DNA of 64,000 nucleotides from Streptomyces sp. GS7 (lineage in GTDB: Bacteria; Actinomycetota; Actinomycetes; Streptomycetales; Streptomycetaceae), in NCBI RefSeq assembly GCF_009834125.1, contig NZ_CP047146.1, positions 8,092,501 to 8,156,500 on the forward strand, read 5' to 3'. The translations under genes were made by a program, and so were the position numbers. Under the pieces are notes generated by a model. It was not told the DNA's origin. It ran no database searches and saw nothing but the letters and a program-made list of their open reading frames with translations. Shown here piece by piece: positions 26,125-34,699 of the stretch. The stretch's first letter is position 1; every line of letters starts with the position of its first letter.

Positions 26125-26160
26125 CCGTAGCCGTAGCCATAGCCGTAGCCATAGCCACTG
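26119..26160 (+). repeat. Hexamer repeat CCGTAG/CCATAG x7 at the 3' end of the hub gene
   Basis: CCGTAG three times, then CCATAG, CCGTAG, CCATAG and a decayed CCACTG. The first unit supplies the hub stop codon, and every following hexamer gives another in-frame TAG. Confidence 0.9.
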
Positions 26161-26248
26161 GGCGTGGGCCGGCGTCCGGCCGTATGCCGACGTCCCGCCA
26201 CGCTACGCACCGTCCGCACGCAGAGTTCCGTAAGAGGAGAAGCCGCGC

Positions 26249-26773
26249 ATGGCCGCTGCACAGAACAACCGCTTTCTCGGCAAGTTCCGTGGCCGAGTGG
26301 CGGCGAACGACGACCCGATGGGAATCGGGCGGTTGCGGGTCCAGGTCCCGGATGTGCTGGGGGACGAGACCTCCACCTGGGCGCTGCCGTGCTTTCCGTT
26401 CACCGGGGAGCGGGCCGGGCAGGTGGTGGTGCCGTCCGTCGGGGCGGGTGTGTGGGTGGAGTTCGAACAGGGCGATCCCAGTTTCCCGGTGTGGACCGGG
26501 TGCTGGTACGGGCGCCGGGAGGAGCTGCCGGAGGATGCGCAGCCGGATCCGGCGACGGCGCATCCGGTGGTGATCCAGACGCCGGGGAAGCACAAGATCG
26601 TGATGTCGGACGTGCCCACCACCGGAATTCTGCTGGAGGCTCCGGGCGGCGCCTACGTGAGGATCGACGCGACCGGGGTGCACATCAACAACGGCCACGG
26701 GGCGTCGATCTCCCTGGCCGGCGATCAAGTGGACATCAACGAGGGCCGGTTGACCGTGCCCAAGAAGCGATAG
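26249..26773 (+). CDS. eCIS spike protein (gpV / VgrG C-terminal, phage baseplate assembly V-like)
   Basis: A 174-residue spike protein that trimerises below the hub. Residues about 10-95 are the OB-fold of baseplate protein V (GRVAANDDPMGIGRLRVQVPDV, then WVEFEQGDPSFPVWTGCWY). The rest is beta-helical needle sequence (GGAYVRIDATGVHINNGHGASISL). ATG 26249 is preceded by GAGGAG. About 120 bp separates it from the hub gene, most of it repeat and GC-rich sequence. Confidence 0.93.
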   Translation: MAAAQNNRFLGKFRGRVAANDDPMGIGRLRVQVPDVLGDETSTWALPCFPFTGERAGQVVVPSVGAGVWVEFEQGDPSFPVWTGCWYGRREELPEDAQPDPATAHPVVIQTPGKHKIVMSDVPTTGILLEAPGGAYVRIDATGVHINNGHGASISLAGDQVDINEGRLTVPKKR

Positions 26774-26797
26774 CCGGAACGGGGGAGTGAGGTCCAC

Positions 26798-27172
26798 GTG
26801 GCCACCGGGAATGTCGGGAATGTTGTGCACGGGGGGACACTGATCGGCTGCCCGCACGGAGGGCGCGCGTTATCGGCCGCCGCGGGCGGTGCCGGCGGGG
26901 CGGACGGGGTGCGGATCGACGGCGCGCCGGTGGCGTCGACCGCGGATCCGTTCACGGTCGTCGGGTGTGCGCATGTCGTCGCGGGCCGTCCGCAGCCGTG
27001 TACCAGCGTGCGCTGGATGCCGGGCGCGGCGGCGGACGCCGTGCGGGTCGACGGGGTGCCGGTGCTGCTGGACACCACCGCGGCGATCTGTTTCAGCGCC
27101 GGGCTGGTGCCGCAGGGCCCGCCGGTCGTGGCGTTCGTCGACCAGGGCCGGCAGGGGGTTGGCAGCCGATGA
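26798..27172 (+). CDS. PAAR-like eCIS tip protein
   Basis: A 124-residue conical tip that sharpens the spike and usually binds one metal ion. Cys/His residues C37?-type clusters are visible as CPHGG, GCAHV, PCTS and AICF; the arrangement fits a PAAR-like fold. The start is GTG 26798 with GGGGGAG upstream. Residue 25 is Leu encoded by TTA (26870-26872), so the tip depends on bldA. It overlaps gp25 by 4 bp (ATGA). The exact metal ligands cannot be assigned from sequence alone. Confidence 0.85.
   Translation: MATGNVGNVVHGGTLIGCPHGGRALSAAAGGAGGADGVRIDGAPVASTADPFTVVGCAHVVAGRPQPCTSVRWMPGAAADAVRVDGVPVLLDTTAAICFSAGLVPQGPPVVAFVDQGRQGVGSR
26870..26872 (+). promoter_or_regulatory. In-frame TTA (bldA) codon in the PAAR-like tip gene
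   Basis: GCG-TTA-TCG (Ala-Leu-Ser) at residue 25. An early TTA, so almost no protein would be made without bldA tRNA. Confidence 0.8.
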
Positions 27173-27555
27173 GCACCACACGGAAGGTCCGTACCGAGAT
27201 CGCTTTTCCGTTCCGGATCGACGGGCGCGGGCGGACCGCGCACGCCGGTCCCGACGCGCATGTACGGGATCTGATCGAGCAGTTGCTGTTCACGAGTCCG
27301 GGCGAGCGGGTGATGCGGCCGGACTTCGGCTGCGGGCTGCTGGATCTGGTCTTCACGCCGAACAGCCCGGAGTTGGCGTCGGCGGTCGAACTGTCCGTCC
27401 AGGCGTCGTTGCAGCGGTGGCTGGGCGAGCTGATCGAGGTCGAGTCGCTGGACGTGGTGAGCGAGGACAACGTCGTCCGGGTGTCTCTGCGCTATGTGGT
27501 GCGCGCCACCGCGAGCCGGCGTGACGACGTGTTCGAGGGGCGGGGCGAGGGATGA
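27169..27555 (+). CDS. Baseplate wedge protein gp25 (Afp9-like)
   Basis: A 128-residue protein from ATG 27169, overlapping the tip gene's stop (ATGA). gp25/Afp9 joins the baseplate to the first sheath ring. Family signs: IAFPFRIDGRGRTAHAG, HVRDLIEQLLFTSPGERVMRPDFGCGL, LVFTPNSPELASAVELSVQASLQRWLG, and the final strand VVRVSLRYVVR. The frame is open about 68 codons further upstream but that part overlaps the tip gene. The stop overlaps the next start by 4 bp. Confidence 0.95.
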   Translation: MSTTRKVRTEIAFPFRIDGRGRTAHAGPDAHVRDLIEQLLFTSPGERVMRPDFGCGLLDLVFTPNSPELASAVELSVQASLQRWLGELIEVESLDVVSEDNVVRVSLRYVVRATASRRDDVFEGRGEG

Positions 27556-30500
27556 GGCGAGTGGCCGGCAATTCCGGGGCGTTCTCCGGTGGGTTCTCCG
27601 GTGGGTTGGTGTGCGGTGCGGACAGCCGGCGGGGGCGTATCAGGGCGGCCCGGCTGAACGGCGTCGACGAGGTCGAGGTGGCGGACGACGGGGTGACGCT
27701 GACGGTCACCTTCCTCGGGAAGGCGCCGCACGGGCTGCGGCCGGAGAACGTCCGGATCGACGGCGGGCGGCGGGTGACGGGGCTCGCGGCCCTGGAGATA
27801 TCCGTCGAGCGGGAGGAGGATCCAGAGCTGGACGACCGGCTGTTCGTGACGCTGGACCGGACCGGGGACCGTTCCCGCTACCGGCTCTCCCTCGTGGAGA
27901 CCGACCCGTACGGCCGGCCCGGCACCGAGCCGTACGAGGGCTTCGACCAGCGGTACTTCGGCCAGGAGTTCTTCTTCCGGGCGGACTGCCCGAGCCCCTT
28001 CGACTGCGCGGACGAGGACGCCGGCGGCTGCCCGGACACGTTCCGGCCCGCGCCGGTCATCGACTACACGGCACGCGACTACGACACCCTGCGGCAACTG
28101 GTGCTGGACCGGCTGCGGTTGACCACGCCCGACTGGGCCGAGCGCAACCCGGCCGACCTCGGGATGACGCTGGTCGAGCTGCTCGCGTACACCGCCGACC
28201 AGATCAGCTACCAGCAGGACGCGGTGGCGACCGAGGCGTATCTGGACACCGCCCGGCGGCGGGTCTCGGTCCGGCGGCATGTGCGGCTGATCGACTACCC
28301 GATGCACGACGGCTGCAACGCCCGCGCGTTCGTGTCCCTGGAGGTCGTCGAGGAGCTGACGCTGCTCGCCGGCGGGTACCGCTTCGCCGCTGTCGACACC
28401 AGGACGTTCGGGCCGCACGACCGGCCGGAGATCGGGACGGTCATCGACGACCGGGACCTGGCCGTGCTGGACGAGCGCGGCGCGGTGGAGGTCTTCGAAC
28501 CGGTCGCACAGGCGCCGCTGGTGCTGCGGCCCGAGCACAACACCATCCGGCTGTGGACCTGGGGCGGGGAGGTCTGCACCCTGCGCGGCGGCGCCACCGC
28601 CGCGACGCTGCGCGACGCGTGGACCGACGACGACCGCACGGAGCGCGCGCTGCGCCTCTCCCCCGGCGATCTGCTGCTCTTCGAGGAGGTGAAGGGGCCG
28701 CGTACGGGGACGCCGGGCGATCAGGACCCGGCGCACCGGCAGGCGGTCCGGCTCACCTCCGTCACCCCGGCGATCGACCGGCTCGACGGGCAGCCGGTGC
28801 TGGAGGTGACATGGGCGCCGGAGGACGCGCTGGCGTTCCCGCTGTGCCTGTCGACCCGCGGCGGCCGGGACTGCGGCGAGGTCGAGGACGTGAGCGTGGC
28901 GCGCGGCAATGTGGTGCTGGTGGACCACGGGCGGTCGCTGGACGGGGCCGGGGACGAGGTCCCCGAGGCGGTGACCGTGCCGCCGGTCCCGGCCGTCCTG
29001 GGCTCCTGTGCTCCGCCCGCGTTCGGCTGCTGGGACGGCGGGCACGGCGGAAACGAGGTGGCGCGGCTGGTCGACGACCTGATCGACCGGGCGGAGGGCG
29101 GCCGGGCGCTGGTCCCGGACGAGGTGCGGCAGCTGTTCACCGTGGCCGGTGAGGAGGCGGCCGCACGGGCCGGGATCGGCCTGGAGCAGGCCGGGCGGCG
29201 CACCGAGAAGGTGGTGCCGGGCACCGCGTACGCGCAGGCCGCGGCGTTGCGGACGCTGCTCGCGCAGTCCCTCTACCCGGGGATCGCGCCGCGGTTCCGG
29301 CCGGTGCTGCACCGCTCCCCCGTCGTCCAGGCGGTGCCGTTCCCGCGGCCCGCGTTCCTGGCCGCCGGGCAGGCGGCGCGGCTGGCGGCGATCCCGGAGC
29401 GGGTGCGGGAGCGGCTGGTGGAGCTGTGGCGCGACGTGCGGGAGCGGGACCGGCTGACGGACGACGAGGTCGCCGAGCTGACCGTGCTGTTCGGGCTGAA
29501 GGTGCTGGAGAGCCTGGAGCTGGTGGTCCATCCGGTGCGTGCGCTGCGGGAGTTGCTGCACCGGAGCCCGCAGCTGCTGGACGGGAAGCTGCGGCGGCTG
29601 GCGGTGCTGGCGGCGCGGGCCCGGGCGGGCACGGTGCTGGACGCGCGGACGGCGTGGGAGATCGCGCACACGTGGGGGCCCGGGTACGCGTCCGGGCTGG
29701 ACCCGGCGGAGCCGGTGCTGCACGGGCCGGCCGCGGCGGTCGTCCAGGACCCGCGGGAGGCGCTGCCGGCGGTGCGGCTGGTGGAGCACGCCCCTGGGGC
29801 GGGTGAGTGCGAGGACGGTGCGGCGGTCTGGCTGCCGCGGCGTGATCTGCTCGGCAGCGGGCCGCGCGACCGGCACTTCACCGGTGAGCTGCAGGACGAT
29901 CGGCGGCTGGCGCTGCGGTTCGGCGACGGGCGGTACGGCGCCCGGCCGGCGCCCGGTGGCCGGCTGACGCTGCACTACCGGCTCGGTGGCGGCACGGCGG
30001 GCAATGTGGGCGCCGAGGCGATCAACCACCTCGTGCTCCGGCGCGATCCGCGGGAGTCGGAGTCCGCTGCGCCCCTGCCGGTGGCCGGGGTGCGCAATCC
30101 GCTGCCGGCGGTGGGCGGTACGGAGCCGGAGCCGGTCGAGCAGGTGCGGCAGCTGGCGCCGCTCGACCTCAAGCGGACCCGGCTGCGGGCCGTCACGGCG
30201 CAGGACTACGCGGAGCTGGCGTCCGGGCTGCCGGGCGTGCAGCGCGCGGCGGCGGAGATCCGCTGGACCGGCGCCGGGCAGGAGGCGCAGATCGCCGTCG
30301 ACGCGTACGGAACGGAGGAGCCTCCGGCGGCGCTGCTGGACGCCGTGGCGTACGCGCTGGAGGGCTACCGGCGGATCGGGCACGACCTGGTCGTGCAGCC
30401 GGCCCGGCTGGTGCCGGTGGACATCGCGCTGGCGGTGTGTGCCGAGCCGGGGCACCAACACGGGCAGATCCTGGCCGAGTTGAGCCGGGTGCTGGGCAAC

Positions 30501-30776
30501 CGTGCGCTGCCCGGCGGACGGCTGGGGTTCTTCCACCCGGACGCGCTGACGTTCGGCGAGCCGGTCCGGCTGAGCCGCCTCACCGCGGTGGCCGCGGCGG
30601 TGCCCGGGGTGCGGAGCGTGGCGGTGACCCGGCTGCGCCGGCTCTTCCATGAGGACCAAGGGGAACTGGAGGCGGGTGTGCTGCGGCTCGGACCGCTGGA
30701 GATCGCCCGGTGCGACAACGACCCGGACCGGCCCGAGAACGGCCGGCTGGTCATCGAGCTCGGGGGTGGGCGATGA
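27552..30776 (+). CDS. eCIS baseplate wedge protein, gp6/baseplate J-like (Afp11)
   Basis: A 1074-residue wedge protein. An N-terminal Ig-like region carries a five-Cys stretch (FFFRADCPSPFDCADEDAGGCP). The conserved core begins with VIDYTARDYDTLRQLVLDRL, TTPDWAERNPADLGMTLVELLAYTADQISYQQDAVATEAYLDTARRR, the motif of large J-like eCIS baseplate proteins. The family FGDGRYGARPAPGG-LTLHYRLGGGTAGNVG block is at about 790-820, and the J domain ends near the C-terminus. It overlaps both neighbours by 4 bp. Confidence 0.93.
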   Translation: MRRVAGNSGAFSGGFSGGLVCGADSRRGRIRAARLNGVDEVEVADDGVTLTVTFLGKAPHGLRPENVRIDGGRRVTGLAALEISVEREEDPELDDRLFVTLDRTGDRSRYRLSLVETDPYGRPGTEPYEGFDQRYFGQEFFFRADCPSPFDCADEDAGGCPDTFRPAPVIDYTARDYDTLRQLVLDRLRLTTPDWAERNPADLGMTLVELLAYTADQISYQQDAVATEAYLDTARRRVSVRRHVRLIDYPMHDGCNARAFVSLEVVEELTLLAGGYRFAAVDTRTFGPHDRPEIGTVIDDRDLAVLDERGAVEVFEPVAQAPLVLRPEHNTIRLWTWGGEVCTLRGGATAATLRDAWTDDDRTERALRLSPGDLLLFEEVKGPRTGTPGDQDPAHRQAVRLTSVTPAIDRLDGQPVLEVTWAPEDALAFPLCLSTRGGRDCGEVEDVSVARGNVVLVDHGRSLDGAGDEVPEAVTVPPVPAVLGSCAPPAFGCWDGGHGGNEVARLVDDLIDRAEGGRALVPDEVRQLFTVAGEEAAARAGIGLEQAGRRTEKVVPGTAYAQAAALRTLLAQSLYPGIAPRFRPVLHRSPVVQAVPFPRPAFLAAGQAARLAAIPERVRERLVELWRDVRERDRLTDDEVAELTVLFGLKVLESLELVVHPVRALRELLHRSPQLLDGKLRRLAVLAARARAGTVLDARTAWEIAHTWGPGYASGLDPAEPVLHGPAAAVVQDPREALPAVRLVEHAPGAGECEDGAAVWLPRRDLLGSGPRDRHFTGELQDDRRLALRFGDGRYGARPAPGGRLTLHYRLGGGTAGNVGAEAINHLVLRRDPRESESAAPLPVAGVRNPLPAVGGTEPEPVEQVRQLAPLDLKRTRLRAVTAQDYAELASGLPGVQRAAAEIRWTGAGQEAQIAVDAYGTEEPPAALLDAVAYALEGYRRIGHDLVVQPARLVPVDIALAVCAEPGHQHGQILAELSRVLGNRALPGGRLGFFHPDALTFGEPVRLSRLTAVAAAVPGVRSVAVTRLRRLFHEDQGELEAGVLRLGPLEIARCDNDPDRPENGRLVIELGGGR

Positions 30777-33700
30777 CGGAGACGGAGAACGAGACGGCGC
30801 GCGGGGGCAGTCGCAGCTGTGGCTGCGACGGCCGCGCGGGCGGGCACGACGAGCGGCGGGCCGATCCCGCGCTCTACAACCCGCCCGGCCGCACGGCCCT
30901 CGACTACCGCGTCGGCACGTACGGTTCGTTCCTCGCCGCGATGCTGGACCGGCTGGCGTCGCCGGCCTATCCGGCGCTGCGCGGCCTGACCGTCCGCACC
31001 CCCGACGACCCGTCCATCGGGCTGCTGGACTCCTGGGCCGTACTGGGCGATCTGCTGACGTTCCACAGTGAGCGGATCGCCGACGAGGGCTATCTGCGGA
31101 CGGCGAACGAGCACCGTTCGCTGGCGCTGCTGGGGCGGCTGGTGGGCCACCGGCCGCGGCCCGGGGTCGCCGCCGACACCCATCTCGCGTACACCCTCGA
31201 CCGCGATCCGCGGGCCGCGGACCTGCCGGTGCTGATCCCGCGCGGGGCGCGCAGCCACAGTGTGCCGGCGGGGTCCGGCGAGGAGTCGCAGACCTTCGAG
31301 ACCGACGAGGACCTGACGGCCCGCTGGGCGTGGAACGAGCTGGCGATCCGGCACCGGCGGCCCGCCCTGCTCACCCCGGACGACCTCAAGTCCCGGCCGG
31401 AGCTGCTGGTCGCGGGCACCACCACCGGGCTCACCGTCGGCGACCGGCTGCTCTTCGACTTCGGGGCGCAGCGGGTGCTGCTGCCGGTGGCGGCGGTGCG
31501 GCCGGACCGCACCGAGGACGTGACCGCGCTGACGCTGCCGCAGGCGGCGCCGGCGTCGCTGCCGGAGCTGATCGCGGAGCTGCGGGAGTGGATCACGGAG
31601 CCTCCCTCGACGGCAATGGAGCCGGACGATCCGGACTACCCGCCGCCTCCCACCCCGCAGACCCCCAACCCGCGGCCGGTCAGCCGGTTCATCGCCGACT
31701 TCGACGCGCAGGTGCTGGCGCCGCTGCGCGCGGACCTGGGCGGGATAGGCACGCCGGACGCGCTGGTGGCGCGGTTGGCCGGGCCGCACGAGCGGCTGGC
31801 GGAGGCGCAGGCGGTGGCGGCCGCATACGAGGAGGTCGCCGCGTGGTTCGAGGAGCTCCAGGGCGTCATCGGTGATCTGGCCCGCCGGGCCGCGGAGTTG
31901 TCCGGCGAACCGGAACCGGGACCAGAAACGGGACCGGAACCGCAGGCCGCGGCCTGGGGCGCGGACGCGGGTGCCGGTGCGGCTCCGCGGCCGCACGGCG
32001 CCACCGGTGCGCCCGCCACACCCGCCGCGCTGACCGCCCTGGCCGCCGTGCTGCCCGCACTGCGGACCCGGGTCGTCCGGCCGCCGTCCGGCGCGCGGGC
32101 GGTGGCCCGTGATCCCGAGCGGGTCTTCGACGGCGGCTCGGACCTGGGCGCGCAGCTGCTCGCCGCGCTGGATCCGCGAGTCGCCGACGGCCTCTACCCG
32201 GCCTGGCGGCAGGCGGTCCCGCCCCGCACGGCGCCCGAACCGCCGCTGCTGCGCGGCCTGCTGGCCATGCGGGCGACCGCCACGCCGTTCGGCGCCACGG
32301 CTCCGCTCAAGCCCGTGCAGGACGAGCACGGGCGGGTCATCAGGACGGCCGACTGGCCGCTGACCGGGGCGTCGCTGACCAGCATGCGGGTGGTCTACGA
32401 CACCGCGGGCAAGGTCCCGGTGCGGGCGGAGTTCCAGCACATCGAGACCGGGACCTCCGCGCAGCGGGCGGAGAACCTGCCCGGCGACGGCACCTTCGCG
32501 CTGGGGCCCGGACAGGTCGAACTGCACACCCGTACGGGGCACGACCACGATCTGAGCTGGCTGGGCCGCCGCCCGTCCGCTTCGCAGGAGCCCGGGGTCA
32601 CCGCCCGGTTCCTGGCGGGGCTGCCGGAGCGGACGCTGTTCGTGTCCCGGCCCGGCGAGGACGGCAGGATCCACGTCTCCGTGGACAACGGGACACCGCA
32701 GTCCTGGGACCTGGGGCCGGGCGAGCACCGGCAGATCACGCACGGCGAGTACGAGGTCAGCGTGCGGGTGGCGGCCGGCGGCGAGCCGCCCGCCGTGGAG
32801 ATCGCCATCGCGACGGTGCCGAAGCCGGCGGACCGGCGCTCGCTGCCGCTGGACACGGTGTACGACGGGATCACGGTCGGCAGCTGGGTGGCGATCGAGC
32901 GGCCCCTCAAGGGCGCGGACGGCCCGGACGGCATCCCCGGTGACAAGAAGCTGGCGTTCGTCACCACCCGCGTCACGGCGGTCCGTACCGCGGTGCACAC
33001 CCAGTACGGGATCACCGGCCGGGGCACCGTGCTCACCCTCGCCGATCCGTGGCTGGACGAGCACGACGTGGCGCTGTCGGCGATCCGGGACACCACCGTC
33101 CACGCCGCCGGGCAGGCGCTCCAGCAGGCGGACGAGCCGCTGGGCGAGGACGTGCACGGCGACCGGCTGGAACTCGCCGAGCTGTACGACGGGTTGCGGC
33201 CCGGGCGCTATCTGGTGGTGTCCGGTGAGCGGACCGACATCCCGGGGGTGACGGGGGTGCGGGGCACCGAGCTGGCGGTGATCGCCAAGGTCGAGCAGAC
33301 CCTGGATCCGCAGCTGCCCGGCGACCGGGTGCACACCACGCTGACCCTCACCGGCGGTCTGACGCACCGCTACCGGCGGGAGTCGGTCCGCATCCAGGGC
33401 AATGTCGTACCGGCCACCCACGGCGAGAGCCGCGACGAGGCGATCGGCAGCGGCGACGCCGCGCGGATCAACCAGACCTTCGCACTGTGGCAGTCGCCGC
33501 TGACGTGGCTGCCGGCCGCCAACCCCCTGGGCGCCACCCCGCAGTTGGAGATCCGGGTCGACGGGCTGCTGTGGCACGCCGTCGACAGCCTGGCCGGGCG
33601 CGGCCCTCGCGAGCGGGTGTACGTCACCGGCACGACGGCTGGGGGCACCTCCCGTTCGAGCGGAGCCGAGAATGGGGGAAGCCGGACGACGGTGACGTTC

Positions 33701-34699
33701 GGCGACGGTGTGCACGGCGCCCGGCTGCCGACCGGCCACGACAACGTGCGGGCACGCTACCGCTTCGGCACCGGCCGGGCCGCCAACGTAGCGGCCGGCC
33801 GGATCACCCAGGCGATCACCCGCCCGCTCGGCGTCACCGGCGTCACCAACCCGCAGCCGGCCACCGGCGGTGCGGACGCGGACGGCCCGGCGCTGACCCG
33901 GCGCACCATCCCGCTGGCCGTGTCCGCACTGGACCGGCTGGTGTCGCTCGCCGACTACGAGGACTTCGCCCGCTCCCGGGCGGGCATCGGCCGGGCCGCG
34001 GCCCGCGAGGTGTACGACGGGCGGCGGCAGGTGCTGCACGTGACGGTGGCGGGCGTGGACGACATCCCGATCGCGCCCGACGCCGAGGTGCTGCGGGCGC
34101 TGCGGTCCTCGCTGGCGGAGTACGGCGACGCCCGGCTGCCGGTGCGGGTGGACGTCCGGGAGCCGGTGCTGCTGCTGCTCGTGGCGCGGGTGAAGGTCGC
34201 GCCGGACTACGCCTGGCCGCTGGTCGAGCCCCGGGTCCGGCAGGCCCTGCTGGCACAGCTCGGCTACGACGGGCGGGAGTTGGGGCAGCCGGCGGAGCTG
34301 TCGGAGGTGCTGGCCGCCGCCCAGTCCGTTCCCGGCGTGGACTACGTGGAGGTGGACGCCTTCACCGGTGTTCCGGCGTCCGTCACCCCGGCCGAACTCG
34401 CCCGCCTCGCCGACCGGTTCACCGGCCCGCCGGCCACTCGCGTACCGTCCCGCCTCGCCACGTACGACGAGCGGATCCACGAAGTGACCGCGGACGGCGA
34501 GACACTGACCGCGGTCGCCGCCCGGTACGGCATCTCGCTGGCCGAACTCCTGCGGCTCAACCCCGACATCACCGACACCCGACCGCTGCCCAAGGGCCGC
34601 GCGGTCTGCGTCTTCCGCGGCATCCGGCCGGCCCAGCTCGCGCTGTTCTCGCCGCGGGTCGCGGACACGCTAATCCTGACGGAGGTACCCGATGAGTGA
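30773..34699 (+). CDS. eCIS second large baseplate protein (Afp12-like) with C-terminal LysM
   Basis: A 1308-residue protein from ATG 30773 (ATGA overlap with the upstream stop). The same domain plan as the preceding gene: N-terminal CGC-type Cys cluster, then YNPPGRTALDYRVGTYGSFLAAMLDRL, LTFHSERIADEGYLRTANEHRSL, a long Ala-rich insert (about 300-430), and VTFGDGVHGARLPTGHDNVRARYRFGTGRAANVAAG near 980-1030. The last 75 residues are a LysM motif (HEVTADGETLTAVAARYGISLAELLRLNPDI). A 43-bp streptomycete repeat has inserted just before the VTFGDG block, adding about 12-14 Gly/Ser-rich residues. It overlaps the next gene by 8 bp. Confidence 0.93.
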   Translation: MTETENETARGGSRSCGCDGRAGGHDERRADPALYNPPGRTALDYRVGTYGSFLAAMLDRLASPAYPALRGLTVRTPDDPSIGLLDSWAVLGDLLTFHSERIADEGYLRTANEHRSLALLGRLVGHRPRPGVAADTHLAYTLDRDPRAADLPVLIPRGARSHSVPAGSGEESQTFETDEDLTARWAWNELAIRHRRPALLTPDDLKSRPELLVAGTTTGLTVGDRLLFDFGAQRVLLPVAAVRPDRTEDVTALTLPQAAPASLPELIAELREWITEPPSTAMEPDDPDYPPPPTPQTPNPRPVSRFIADFDAQVLAPLRADLGGIGTPDALVARLAGPHERLAEAQAVAAAYEEVAAWFEELQGVIGDLARRAAELSGEPEPGPETGPEPQAAAWGADAGAGAAPRPHGATGAPATPAALTALAAVLPALRTRVVRPPSGARAVARDPERVFDGGSDLGAQLLAALDPRVADGLYPAWRQAVPPRTAPEPPLLRGLLAMRATATPFGATAPLKPVQDEHGRVIRTADWPLTGASLTSMRVVYDTAGKVPVRAEFQHIETGTSAQRAENLPGDGTFALGPGQVELHTRTGHDHDLSWLGRRPSASQEPGVTARFLAGLPERTLFVSRPGEDGRIHVSVDNGTPQSWDLGPGEHRQITHGEYEVSVRVAAGGEPPAVEIAIATVPKPADRRSLPLDTVYDGITVGSWVAIERPLKGADGPDGIPGDKKLAFVTTRVTAVRTAVHTQYGITGRGTVLTLADPWLDEHDVALSAIRDTTVHAAGQALQQADEPLGEDVHGDRLELAELYDGLRPGRYLVVSGERTDIPGVTGVRGTELAVIAKVEQTLDPQLPGDRVHTTLTLTGGLTHRYRRESVRIQGNVVPATHGESRDEAIGSGDAARINQTFALWQSPLTWLPAANPLGATPQLEIRVDGLLWHAVDSLAGRGPRERVYVTGTTAGGTSRSSGAENGGSRTTVTFGDGVHGARLPTGHDNVRARYRFGTGRAANVAAGRITQAITRPLGVTGVTNPQPATGGADADGPALTRRTIPLAVSALDRLVSLADYEDFARSRAGIGRAAAREVYDGRRQVLHVTVAGVDDIPIAPDAEVLRALRSSLAEYGDARLPVRVDVREPVLLLLVARVKVAPDYAWPLVEPRVRQALLAQLGYDGRELGQPAELSEVLAAAQSVPGVDYVEVDAFTGVPASVTPAELARLADRFTGPPATRVPSRLATYDERIHEVTADGETLTAVAARYGISLAELLRLNPDITDTRPLPKGRAVCVFRGIRPAQLALFSPRVADTLILTEVPDE
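33639..33681 (+). repeat. Intragenic Streptomyces hairpin-type repeat (copy A)
   Basis: Starts GGGGGCACCTCCCGTTCGAG and ends GAGAATGGGGGAAG: G-rich arms around a GAGC-GGAGCC core. It inserts Gly/Ser/Arg residues between VTGTTA and RTTVTFGDG of a baseplate protein without breaking the frame. Related to the copy at 43643-43684. Confidence 0.8.
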
